Positions 13,637 through 61,214 of a DNA stretch of 64,000 nt are shown here, in pieces. This stretch comes from Synchiropus splendidus (Eukaryota; Chordata; Actinopteri; Syngnathiformes; Callionymidae): contig NC_071342.1 in assembly GCF_027744825.2 (NCBI RefSeq), positions 16,611,001 through 16,675,000 of the forward strand. The letters run 5' to 3'. A program made the position numbers and the translations under genes. The notes below the pieces were generated by a model, which worked only from the letters and a program-made list of their open reading frames with translations, had not been told where the DNA came from and ran no database searches. How positions within the stretch are numbered: position 1 is the first letter of the stretch; every line of letters begins with the position of its first letter.

Positions 13637-14825
13637 AGTGGACGTGTATTACAATCGCGGTCCTCATGTGATAACTGATGAAGAAAGGTATTCGATTGAA
13701 TACTGAGTCTAACAGCCAGTAAGAATTGTGGAGCACTGTCTAGTTCAAAGCAACGAGTGAAGTTACAAGTCACTCTCCTTTCAGCGTTTCTGTGGCTCTT
13801 GCAGCCTTTGAAGAAAGACTCCAGTAATGAGTGCCGTCAATTTCCGCGCCAATTAGAGTGTTTATCTCGGCTTAGTTCACCTATAGTGTTGCCTTCGCCT
13901 CTTGTGGGGCTGATGAATTTTCATGAAGGACAAACACTGTACTTCGGATGAAACCGCTTATCTTGTGTTGGGATTTAAAGCTTTGCAGCTGGAATTATTT
14001 TTCTCTCCGATTTGTTTGCGCTTGTGTTAACATCCAGCGCGGCGCTGGTGCGGCGGGATGAGTTAGCGCCAGGAGAGCGCTGCCAGAGCTCAAAGGAGGA
14101 AGGGAAGCATGTAATGCATGTTTGTATTGGAAGAGATCTGCCGGGCTTTCACCTGGAAAATGGAATAAACGGTGCACAACTCATCACAGCATCCATGAGC
14201 AGTTGATAAGCACCGTCAGGTAGAAACGCACGTGCGACACGGGTCACTCAGAGCTGCGGATGCTGGCCTTCTTTCTTTATCTCATGTGCACATAGGAAGG
14301 ATATGAGTGAGCAATGTCAACGCCGCCACTCGAGCAGGCTGTAAAGTCAAGTGTCAGACTGGGAGAGCAGCGAGGTCCGGGCACTTTATTATTTTAGCTC
14401 CGCAGTGTTTAACATGCTGAGCTGCGAGCTTTTGTGATTGTCCCACTCCCACGACATTGATGGAGCTCAGGGAAGCCTCTGCTCTGACATGCAACATTTA
14501 AATGAAGTCATTAATATTTGAACCATCCCTGGTGCAGGGACAGTCGCTCCTGACAACCGCTTGGCAACCGACAGCTTAATAGTGAAGGAGGCAGAGCTTA
14601 TAGCCAGGCACGACTTGTTTAAAGTTGCAGGTGAACAGGTGTGATACTTGATGGATTGATGCACTCGGATATGGAGCGGCTGCAGACGATTGTGTTAGAC
14701 ATGTTTTTCAAAGGCTGAAAACAAAAAAACAAAACAGACAAAAGAGGCTGTAATAAAAACAAGTTATTTTCATCTCCACTTGTGTATAATTTCCAACCTC
14801 TGGGAAAAAAACTATTATATATATA

Positions 14826-15543
14826 GAGTGGTACCTCAGTTCTCAACCACAATCCGTTCCAGACGGTTTGTTCGAAATCTGAATCGATTTTTCCCATTAC
14901 AGTGAATGGAAAAAGAACTAATGCGTTCCAAGCCTTAAAATAGTCTTTTGTAGGAGTGAATGTAGAGTGTCTGCTGCAGGTGCGCTGTTCCTCTATGTGT
15001 GTGGCCGCTGCATGTGGGAGGGGTTGCCGAGTGAGTGACATCTCTCCAGAAGTGAAGAGGTGCCCGGTGCGTGTCCAGCTCTGAATGTGCGCTTCTGTGC
15101 AGTTTGGCTGTGACAAAGTCATAAACCAAGTCACGCTCTGTCCCAGACTCGCCTCATCCCTGTCCCAGCTCCAGCCCACAACAGGACATCAAACCCTGGA
15201 GTGAGCGCTCCAGCCTCGGAGGTGTGGAGAGCGAGCACCTCCCCTGTGACACTCTACCACGGTCCAGTGCGGAGACAGGAAAGGTTTTACACCTCAATAT
15301 GAAGAAAAAACAGTCAGTAAATGTAGCTAACGGGACACGTCTGCATACAGAGGCTGCGTTATACACAATAACAAAGCGTGTCGTGGGTCAGCTGATCGGT
15401 CCGCGCATGTTTTTTTCTGGCTTTTTCAGGGGCATTCGAGTTCTGGATTTTCGTTCGAATTCAGGAACAAAAAAATCTTGACATTTTTGTTCGAACTCCG
15501 ATTTGTTCGAAGTCCGAGATGTTCGAAAACCGAGGTACCACTG
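14826..15543. mobile_element. Tigger/pogo-like MITE, copy 1
   Basis: The ends are GAGTGGTACCTCAGTTCTC (first base changed from C) and AACCGAGGTACCACTG at the other side, flanked by TA on each side as in Tc1/mariner/pogo insertions. The inner sequence is nearly identical to copies 2 and 3. The minus-strand frame inside it looks long because the copies are so similar; it carries no DDE transposase motif. Confidence 0.8.
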
Positions 15544-15545
15544 TA

Positions 15546-18466
15546 TCTTGGTTCTAGAAGAAAATGGAGGTTGTGCACTACTGCATAAAATACAACTACA
15601 ATATAAATTAGATATGTAATATTGATGCAGTGTTTTTTTTTATAAAAGACTAAATATAATAAATAATAAATACAATAAATAAGAGTTTATTCTATATTTT
15701 ATGAAAAAAAAATACATATATATATGAAATAAACTCTAGCTGAACCACACTGTGTCCTCGAAAGAGAAAACATGATCATGAGTTGGTTTTGTGTATAGAG
15801 GACAAAACCTGTGAAGACACACAGACTACATACACAAGCAATGTCTGAAACTAGATCAATTAAATTCGTGATTCCTGTCATGTTTGCAAAAATTATAATT
15901 ATCATAAACCATAAATGCATCTGCAAATAAACTGCAATTTGCAGTATAATCTCCGAGAGATTATCTTAATGAGCACACTGTGCTTTTCAATGAGCGTAGA
16001 GAACCAGGAAAGTTCACTCCAAACTCAGCTGTCTTTGGCTCAAACATAAAAATCTTCAGCAGCAGTGCAACAACTTTGAAGTGAAGGCGCCGATAAATAA
16101 AAGATGTGCCTGAGTTGACAAAGTCTGTTCCAGTCTGGGCCTGCTGTTGGTGAAATTGCATGAAAACAAAAAAAAAGTTTTTTCACTGTTTGTCTTCCCC
16201 TGGTTCCTGTCCAGATGTTATAGATTTGCTCTTCTCTGTTTTGATGGAAAAGACAGAAAAAAGTGTTTTGAAACAAAGAAGCAGTGCTTGAAAAGTTGAA
16301 GAAAGAACTGTCTGTGATGCTCATGGCTTTTAGCATATTAAATGCAAACTTGCTTTAATCTGACAGTATGAAAAGAAGAAGGAAAACTTATCACCAGAAA
16401 ACATCGATGGTATAGTATCAACATATGTGTTTGTTTTGTAATGCTAATGCTAGCCACTGCCCGGTTGAGCACATTGCCATCAATGATATTTCAAATGCAA
16501 AAGGGTAGTTCATTATACAAATAAAATAAATGTAGGGTCATTTGGGGTAAAATAAATGGATGGATGGAATTCAGTGGCTTGGGGGAGAGTCAGTTCTGGG
16601 TGCTTTTTTTCTTGCTTTTTAAGGGCTACAGCTACGGTTCAAGCACAAATAAAAAGCAACAAGACCAGAACAAATCGGTTCCTGGAGGTACCCTTCCCAG
16701 AAATGCCCTCAGAATTACAATCTGAGCTTTCAGGGAATTAAGGTGGAAAGGTTAGACGGCGCTTTCCTCACCCGAGATGGCACAAAAGCAAGTGTCAAAG
16801 CACCCCTTACCCAATTTCTGTCCATTTCAGTCGCTCCATCTTCGATTTTCACTGAACTTTGAGAGTGGATTTAAGAAAAGACGCTCCCACTCGGGGAATG
16901 TGAAGGTCCTTGAGAGACACGTGGGGCATTTGTACAGTACACAGCGAGCGCTTGGAGGCAGCAAGCTGGAGATCACAGGACATGCTAATTGTTTCCGTCC
17001 TCCCAGAGTCACACGACTGACCGCTCCGTTACGGTTGTTGCAGAGGTGAAATTATCCGCTCTCAAAGCAATCACAATGAAATGAAATAGTCACCGGCGAA
17101 AACAAGACGCGTGACACGCTGCGCTGAAAAGCTGAGACGTAGCCTCCAACTTCACCTTTATTAGTCGTTTCAGTTATATTTTAGCAAAGCAAACAATTAT
17201 GAAGGCATCATTTCATAAACGTGACTCATCTGGTCGATAAAATGGCACCACTCAACGCGATACATAAATCATACCAACACTGAGAACCAAACAGATACAT
17301 CATTGATGAATTAAGGGGGAAATTAGGTATTAGACAGTGCATGATTTAGTCAAAATGAAAAATTCATCTGCAAGCAGGTCGTACATTATTCATCCTTTGA
17401 CCACGTCTGTCATGAGTGAATGTGAGCTTGATACAAAATAAGGCAGATTTATTCAATACCGTTGGAACATCAGGGACAAGGAAATGAAGCAGAAATTCCT
17501 GTGAATGTTGATGACGTTCAAATGAATTATCCAGCATGCACTAGAAAAAAAAGGGCACAGGTTTAGAACTAATCGATTTGTTAAAAAGACAATCACATCC
17601 TCTTTAGCATGCGTGTGCGCTGACGAGCTTTTACCCGGTCGAATGAGTCAAGCTGCATTTGAGATCAGACACGATAATGTTGGTAGCTAAAAGGCCTGGA
17701 GGGGTTCCAGATCCTCCGAGACCTGCGTCTGATTCAAAGCGTCGGCTGATTCGGTGGGAGCGGCGGCAGCAGCAGCCGAGCGCGAGGAGACAGGTCGCAC
17801 TCCAAAGAGCCATTCAAACTCAGGATTCGACTGTTGAAAGTCAGCGCGACTGCCACCGTGGCGTCTCAGATGTCGGAAGAAAAAAAAAAGTGGCTTGATG
17901 TTTACCGCCGGCAGAATCAAAGGACACGTCTGTCCCCCGACGGCTTCAGCATGCTCGAACAGCAGGATAAATCAAACAAAAGAACCTGGTTAGTGGCATC
18001 ACATCTAGCGGGAGAATGACTCTAACACACAGTGAGGTATGGCTCATCTTTTCTGGCTGATATGTTCAAGTCCTATAGTAGGTACATTCTGACATAAACT
18101 TGAGTGGAGAGGAAGGTTTAAACCAACGTGGAGGAAGCTAAATAAAGGTGGGAAAGTGAGAATGTTGGCCAATGTCAGAGCCCCGTAATCCCAAGGAGCC
18201 GGTTCGACCCCAGGTGGTAGGCCCTTGCACAGTTTGCTGGCTGTCAGATAAGGTTGATTGTCCTTCCCTCATCTGGTCATTCTTTCTTCTCAATAGCATC
18301 TGCGGATAAAACAGATTCATAGAGTTATACAGTTTTCCTTTCCGCAATATACTTTGGTTTCATCAGTCCAGTTCAGGGCCAAAGATGCAGACACAGTCCT
18401 CCAGCTTCACCTATGTGGGTCATCCTCCCTAGTCACCGTAGAACTGTACGGTCCTATGAAGAAGTA
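15546..18466. other. No recognised gene between MITE copies 1 and 2
   Basis: A/T-rich to 16550, then mixed. 17650-17880 is locally GC- and CpG-richer with frames on both strands, but none is bounded by matching splice sites. Confidence 0.45.
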
Positions 18467-19194
18467 CAGTGGTACCTCGGTTCTCAACCACAATCCGTTC
18501 CAGACGGCCGTTCGAGAAGCGTATTGTTTGAAATCTGAATCGATTTTTCCCATTACAATGAATGGAAAAAGAAATAATGCGTTCCAAGCCTTAAAATAGT
18601 CTTTTGTAGGAGTGAATGTAGAGTGTCTGCTGCAGGTGCGCTGTTCCTCTATGTGTGTGGCCGCTGCATGTGGGAGGGGTTGCCGAGTGAGTGACGTCTC
18701 TCCAGAAGTGAAGAGGTGCCCGGTGCGTGTCCAGCTCTGAATGTGCGCTTCTGTGCAGTTTGGCTGTGACAAAGTCATAAACCAAGTCACGCTCTGTCCC
18801 AGACTCGCCTCATCCCTGTCCCAGCTCCAGCCCACAACATCAAACCCTGGAGTGTGCGCTCCAGCCTCGGAGGTGTGGAGAGCGAGCACCTGTGACACTC
18901 TACCACGGTCCAGTGTGGAGACAGGAAAGGTTTTACACCTCAATATGAAGAAAAAACAGTCAGTAAATGTAGCTAACAGGACACGTCTGCATACAGAGGC
19001 TGCGTTATACACAATAACAAAGTGTGTCGTGGGTCAGCTGATCGGCCCGCGCACGTTATGTTTTTACCGGCTTTTTTGCGGGGCGTTCGAGTTCTGAATT
19101 TTCATTCAAAATCAGAAGCAAAAAAAAAATGAAATTTTTGTTTGAACTCCGATTTGTTCAAAGTCCAGGACGTTCGATAACCGAGGTACCACTG
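18467..19194. mobile_element. Tigger/pogo-like MITE, copy 2 (longest)
   Basis: It begins CAGTGGTACCTCGGTTCTC, ends AACCGAGGTACCACTG and has TA on both sides. This is the most complete copy. An uninterrupted minus-strand frame of about 200 codons (19012-18407) covers most of it, but it has no recognisable transposase motif and its counterpart in copy 1 diverges near the ends. Confidence 0.85.
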
Positions 19195-19334
19195 TATAAA
19201 GCATCATGTTTCAACCTGCAGGACGTGCTAACAGCTAACTTTGTCACCAACCACAGCGATAAAAGTCCACATGAAGACAGTCATTTTTTGATGCCTAGGG
19301 AGTGAAAGTATGTCAGTCCTTGTTATGTCCTCAT

Positions 19335-19580
19335 TCACCAAATATAGAAACCTCTCCTCCTTTCACCTACTGTAGTCTCTCCAACATTCTTTGTCCAACG
19401 TGCCTGTCTCTCCAAAAAAACATGGCTCCCTAACTTTGCAGCATGTCTTGATCATGAAAGATGCAGTTCTTGGTCAGTTTTCCATTTTTAAAAAGTGTCT
19501 AACTATGTTTGGTTTTAATCTGGTGGAACAGAAACTCTTCATATCAAGCGAAAAAAGTCACATTTATCTACAGCACAACC
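19335..19580 (+). repeat. Local duplication, arm A
   Basis: The segment from CACCAAATATAGAAACCTCT through TACTGTAGTCTCTCCAACAT and GATGCAGTTCTTGGTCAG to CTACAGCACAACC recurs in the same order and orientation at 21270-22029. This arm has no MITE and represents the empty-site version. Confidence 0.82.
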
Positions 19581-20741
19581 ATAAGTAATTATGGAATTTC
19601 CAACAGATTTTAAACATTTTTTTTATCATCCTCCTGAGTGAAGCTGTTTATAATTGAAATTTAATACGAAATATATTGAATACAATTTCAATTTTCAGCA
19701 CGAAAGGCTCAGCATGAAGCTATGATTCTTCATCAGTCCCACACAATCACAACGTGAGACAGAGATTTGTGTTTGACGGACAGAGTGGTGAGCCTCCATG
19801 CAGAAACTGGGTTTATGCAGTCTCTCCGGTGTAACCTACAATATCTGTTTGCAAAACGGCGCCGTCTCATGTGATTGATCACCGTCTCTTCTGATTTTTG
19901 CCTCTAATTTTGACTGCACACTGTGCACCCTTCTGTTCTCCTCAATGCTCCTCACTCTGATCCGCTCCACTGTTCGACAGGAAACTTTTCATTTCAGTCT
20001 GCCGTTGTTTAAGCTCCAAAAGTCTCTGTCAATCTACTTCAAATCCTTTTGTTTGTCAAACAATCTGTTCAGTTACGTAAAAGAAAATTAAAAATTGGCA
20101 CACTTTCAGAAGGAGGAAAAACAAAATACGAGCGTCTAAAATGCGGGGATTGATATTACCCTAAATGTCAGTGGAGGTCTGAGCAGAACAACTGTGTGGT
20201 TTCCTTATCAGCCATGATTTATTGGCGTGATTATTGCCCCTCCAGTCTGCCTGTTAAAATAATATGCAATGCACAAGTTGATTTATTAAACGGCTGATAG
20301 TTTAGTTCGCAGGTAATTTATCACACTCAATCTCCAAAGGCGCGCTGACACATTTACACCAAAATATCAGGGTCGTTGCCGTGGACCTGAAGTGGGAGGA
20401 GAGGATTCACAAATGCGTTCGGCCCTGAAGGGGCGCAAACAAACTGAAGGCTACGAAAGCAACTAGATGGAGACAGACGGGGAGGGAAGGAGGAAGATGG
20501 CGATCTGGCCGTCGAAAAAGGAGCAACAAGGAGTGAAAGAGTGGATGAAGCACGGGATTCTCCGAGCGGTGATGCTTTTACCTTTGGACTGGGTGCTGTC
20601 AGTGAGAATAGGTTCTTCTGAGCCTGCGACATCATCTTTCATCCCCTCTGATGAAAAGTTGAGGAAAAAAAGAGGCGGAAAAACGATAAATGTTGACAAA
20701 GCGAGAGACATTTGTGAGCAGAAACATTGAGATAGCAAACA

Positions 20742-21110
20742 GTGGCGTGCCCCAGGGCTCTGTCCCAGGGCACCTCCTCTTCATCACTTACTGACTCCCT
20801 TTCGGCAATGTAACTTTATTCCAGACTCACATGGATGATTACCCTGGCCACCCTCCTTGCTTCTATAACAGATGTTTGAAATTTGACTCTCCTTTCAGAT
20901 TTTCTACTGTGCTATGCTATGAACAATGCTCTCCTCATTCTTTTATTTGGTCGACCTCACAAATCCCTTCATAAACTTCCTCTGGCTCAAAACTGGGCTG
21001 CCTCTCTCATAACACTGACGTCCTCAAACTGCCTCACTGGGTGGCCGTCCATCTCCCCCTTGATCATATTGCAAATCTAAATGGTCTGACCACAACACAA
21101 GTTATTATTT
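20742..21110 (+). pseudogene. L2-like LINE reverse transcriptase remnant
   Basis: The plus strand at 20744 reads GVPQGSVPGHLLFITY, the conserved RT motif usually GVPQGSVLGPLLF. A decayed DD motif (HMDDYP) follows about 80 bases later. Downstream, HKLPLAQNWAASLIT and LPHWVAVHLPLDHIANL parallel the C-terminal region of L2-type polymerases (the LHWLPV motif). Several stops and frame changes break it, and the part between the motifs is shortened. Confidence 0.72.
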
Positions 21111-21165
21111 TTGCTTGTATGAGTTAATCCATCAATAAGTCTCGAGTCAACTGAAGTCTTCTTAC

Positions 21166-57675
<36,510 letters not shown>

Positions 57676-58749
57676 CTGTCAGAGGGGTGAAAAGACAGGG
57701 TGTCAGACGTTTCATAATGTTCAAACAGCCAGTCAGCCCCACTTGATTACCATGTTACCACGCAGTATTATGATGCCACTATTTCAGAAGCGCTGTCTGC
57801 TACGGCTGTCAAACCACGCTCGAATACTGCACTGGCTTTGTTTTGCAACACACTCCTATCCATCTTTGTCAGAGATTTGCAGAGTCATATTGCTACCCGT
57901 TAAACGCAGAAGAAATATCTTTGACCTGAGGGCTTAAAAAAATTGAAATAACAATCAGATACTATTGAACATAAGATACACAATTGTGATTTGTGACACT
58001 TCTAATGCAGGTCTTGAATGAGATTAGGTTGCTGGGGCAGATATGTTTACTAAATAAACAGAGCTGTGGCTGTGACTTTTCCCCAAACACGTAGTGGAAG
58101 CAGTTTTCTATAGCCCAAGAATACTTCTTCAAGAATAAGAAGAATGGATGTGTAACAGAGAACCTCGGTCCCGTCTCATTCGGGAATGTTACTCCATTCA
58201 CCGGTACTTTGAGCAACACCCTTGTAAATTCAGGAGCACCTTCCAGTCCGAATGTGCGATGTGTCAAAAAAAGACATGTCAAAGTTCAGATGTGAGTGAC
58301 ATTCCAAAGGGTCAGAGGTCACCTGACTCTCCAGACCTCTCTATATCCGAGCACATCATCTTCATTTCGATGACCTTGTTGTACATTTCAGCGTAGAAGT
58401 TTCCAGTTTGACTCCATCGCTGCAACTCTGTGGCTTCTATCTTTCACGACAGGCACTGGCTTTATGTCAGAAGCCTCCTACAGATTACAAAGGTTGCGAT
58501 GAAGCCATTCATAAACGCTAGGACTGCGTCCAAAATGTGAACTACTTTTAAAATGATTTAGTAGCTACGATGGGTTTCAAGTGTGACAAATTAGATGTCG
58601 ACAGAGCTGCCAGCGAAACGTTCCCCTCCTGTTTTCACCATCGCAACCGGCTTCTGCACCAGGAAATCTCACCCACAACCCATCAAAGTCTCCCCTCCGT
58701 TCCTCAACCAGACGGCCTTGGTTGTGGTTAGTTGTTTCAGCAAATGACC

Positions 58750-58790
58750 GTGTGTGTGTGTGTGTGTGTGTGTAAGTGTGTGTGTGGGAC
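58750..58790. repeat. (GT)n microsatellite
   Basis: A GT run of about 11 units, an AA interruption, then GTGTGTGTGTG. An A run of about 20 bases lies nearby at 58907-58927. ORFs rich in Cys/Val or Thr/His here are artefacts. Confidence 0.93.
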
Positions 58791-59482
58791 TGAGACATTC
58801 TTTTTCAATTAAATCTATACAGTTAGGCTCAGGATGGATTACAAAAAAACACACGTTTTCCTCAAATTACGAGGAATGTTGGCCTGGCAGGGTGGCAGCG
58901 CTTGAGAAAAAAAAAAAAAAAAAAAAAGAAGAAGCCTTTGATTCCTTTACTCTTTAGGTCCATTGTGCAAGTGGGCTAGAGGTGTATCTTGGCAGCTGAG
59001 TTGACTTGCACAGTGGGATGTAAGAGGACGGCTTTGGATGCGGCTTCAAGGGAAACTGAGCGAGAGGCTGTGGATGTCTGCTCAACTTGAATCATACAAA
59101 CACACTCATATGCACGCACTTAGATCACGTCTCAAGATACTCTGAATCCCACGATCAGATAAGACTGTGTGAGCCTGCATTTAATATGCACATTTCATGA
59201 GAACGAACGGATGGATGGATGCGCCAGTGTGTCATCCAGCGCTGTGTGCGTGGCGAACAAGCAAAAGCAGGCATTAACTTTGATGAAAGGCTGTTGTCAT
59301 CTGTTCTGTGGAATCGCAACCATCAGAGCTCCCAGTGGAGCCGGCGACAGGCTTTTCTTTTGTGTAACACTGAATACAAGGGTACAGTGCATAAATCTAA
59401 CAGTGCTTGGAGGAAACAAAAGAGAGCCTACTGATACAGTAAAACAATAGCGCGAGACGGGAAGCATGAGCGTCGCACTCAC

Positions 59483-59521
59483 TGCCATATGCTGTGACAC
59501 GATTATTACTGATCAGCACTG
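59483..59521 (-). CDS. Weak candidate exon, 39 nt, phase 1-1
   Basis: A pyrimidine-rich acceptor ending TCCGTGACAG and a donor GGCA|GTGAGT frame a 39-nt open segment encoding AVLISNNRVTAYG, in the same phase as the gene. It ends in A rather than G, unlike every accepted exon, and is not acidic. Similar signals arise by chance in this much intron, so it is listed only as something to test. Confidence 0.18.
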
Positions 59522-59961
59522 CTGTCACGGAGGAAACATATGTGAAGAATAGAACGTGACATCTTTCTCTGCCGTCATGGTGCACACAGGATTCACACTT
59601 CAGTTGTTCTTTGAGTGAATGGTAACTGATTACAGAACTGACAAGACGCCTCAGTAGAAGAATGGAATGTGCTCTCTTGAGTGAACTTCCCTTATTAGGG
59701 TTGTGCGCACAAGACTGGCAGCGTAATGAATTTCACAAAGGATAAACAATGCCTTAATTAGCATGCTTTTAGAGGTGCTTTTCAACCGCTGGATCGCAAC
59801 TTGGACGGGTAATCACTCGCCAGTTTTTTTTTTTTTTTTTTCTTAATGAAAAACTAAGCAGAGTAGATTCACTTATTGGAAAATAACAGGGTTGTTTTTT
59901 TTGGGCAGTAGAAAGAGTCTTAATCCAGAGATACTCACTCAAACGTTTAATGTATACACCT

Positions 59962-60470
59962 TCCTTCACCTTCTTCTGCCGCTTATCCGGGGTGGGGTCG
60001 CGGAGGCAGCATTCGGATCAGGGAAGCCCAAACTTCCCGGTCCGCACAAACCTCCTCCAGCTCCTCCTGGGGGATCCCGAGGCGTTCCCAGGCCAAACCG
60101 GAGACATCATCTCTCCAGCGAGTCCTGGGTCGTCCCCGGGGTCTCCTCCCGGTAGGACATGCCCGGAACACCTCCCCAGGGAGGCGTCCAGGGGGCATCC
60201 GGATCAGATACACGAGCCACCTCAGCTGGTTCCTCTCGATGTGGAGGAGCAGCGGCTCCACCCCAAGCTCCTCCTGAATGACCGAACTCCTCACCCTATC
60301 TCTAAGGGTGCGCCCAGCCACCCTGCGGAGGAAACTCATCTCAGCCGCTTGTATCCGCGATCTCGTCCTTTCGATCATTACCCAAAGCTCGTGACCATAG
60401 GTGAGGGTGGGAACGTAGATCGATCGGTAAATCCAGAGCTCCGTCTTGTGACTCAGCTCCCATATATAAT
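59962..60470 (-). pseudogene. 5'-truncated LINE with intact C-terminal frame
   Basis: On the minus strand an open frame runs from about 60450 to a stop at 59983. It starts ELWIYRSIYVPTLTYGHELW and includes LRWLVYLIRMPPGRLPGEVF, RPRGRPRTRWRDDV and LAWERLGIPQEELEEV. This is the familiar C-terminal tail after the RT domain in fish non-LTR retrotransposons. The 3' end is GGATAAGCGGCAGAAG followed by a GAAGGT-type tail. The RT catalytic region is missing. The lack of stops suggests a fairly young insertion. I did not assign the clade. Confidence 0.85.
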
Positions 60471-60657
60471 AATAAACTCCATGAGTAGCAGGAGAAATGA
60501 TCTATGTTTTCTTTATTGTTTTTTACATGACTGAATTGATCGTTTTTGCTACTTGACAGGAATTTCCATCCATTTATCAAACACACATCAGTAACTGTTG
60601 GCAGCAAACCATGTCTTCTCTGAGACACCACCAGAACGTTCTCTCGCTCTACTGTTG

Positions 60658-61214
60658 TACCGTAAATTCCGGACTATAGAGCGCACCGGAAGCTGCACAC
60701 ACAAAACTGAAGAAGTAAAATGTCCCCATATAAACTGCACCGGCCTATAAGCTGCGGGTGCAGTAGTGGTTGTGTGTTCTCCGTAGAAAGGTCAGTGGTG
60801 CACCCGGTGTAAAAATCCATGAGGATCACTTCTAAACTAGTTTTGAAAACAGGGTCCAGCAGCGAGACTGACTCATGAAACAAACTTTGCAATGTTCTGC
60901 ACTTGAATCATGGACTCCTCACATCTTTTATAGACATTAAAGAGCGGTTTTCGCCTGTGTTTCCAAGACCACAGCCAGTACCAGCTGCCGCTTCTTGGCT
61001 CCCGTTCTCCAGTAGATTGGCTCCGTTGACGGAAAACAACGCATTTGAACGCTTTAAGGTCAATAAAACACCTGCGATTTCATCTGTTTGATGTGAAGGA
61101 TCAATATTTTGGTAGCATGACGCTCTTTAGCCAGTAAAAATGCATATATTAGCTGCGTCATTGTATAAGCCACAGGATTTAGATCATGAGAAAAAGTAAC
61201 GCTTTATAGTCAGT
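60658..61214. mobile_element. Inverted-repeat MITE family 3, copy C
   Basis: The left end TACCGTAAATTCCGGACTAT is intact. CCTATAAGCTGCGGGTGCAG, GTAGAAAGGTCAGTGGTGC and ATATTAGCTGCGTCATTGTA follow. The right end (GCTTTATAGTCAGTACCTGTA) has lost part of the CCGGAAATTAC core. Confidence 0.72.

Larger units (their letters stand above)
9956..14825. other. Mostly non-coding; hAT MITE family 2 pieces inside
   Basis: Apart from the truncated MITE at 10972-11438 and its scrap at 13604, I see no gene. A poly-T run of about 16 lies at 10150. 10430-10520 and 13790-14170 are compositionally even and could be conserved non-coding sequence, which cannot be judged without alignment. Confidence 0.45.

Noticed and set aside
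18201..18211. GGTTCGACCCC, a match to a tRNA B box
   Set aside because: No matching A box at the expected spacing and the T-stem does not pair, so neither a tRNA nor a SINE head is supported.
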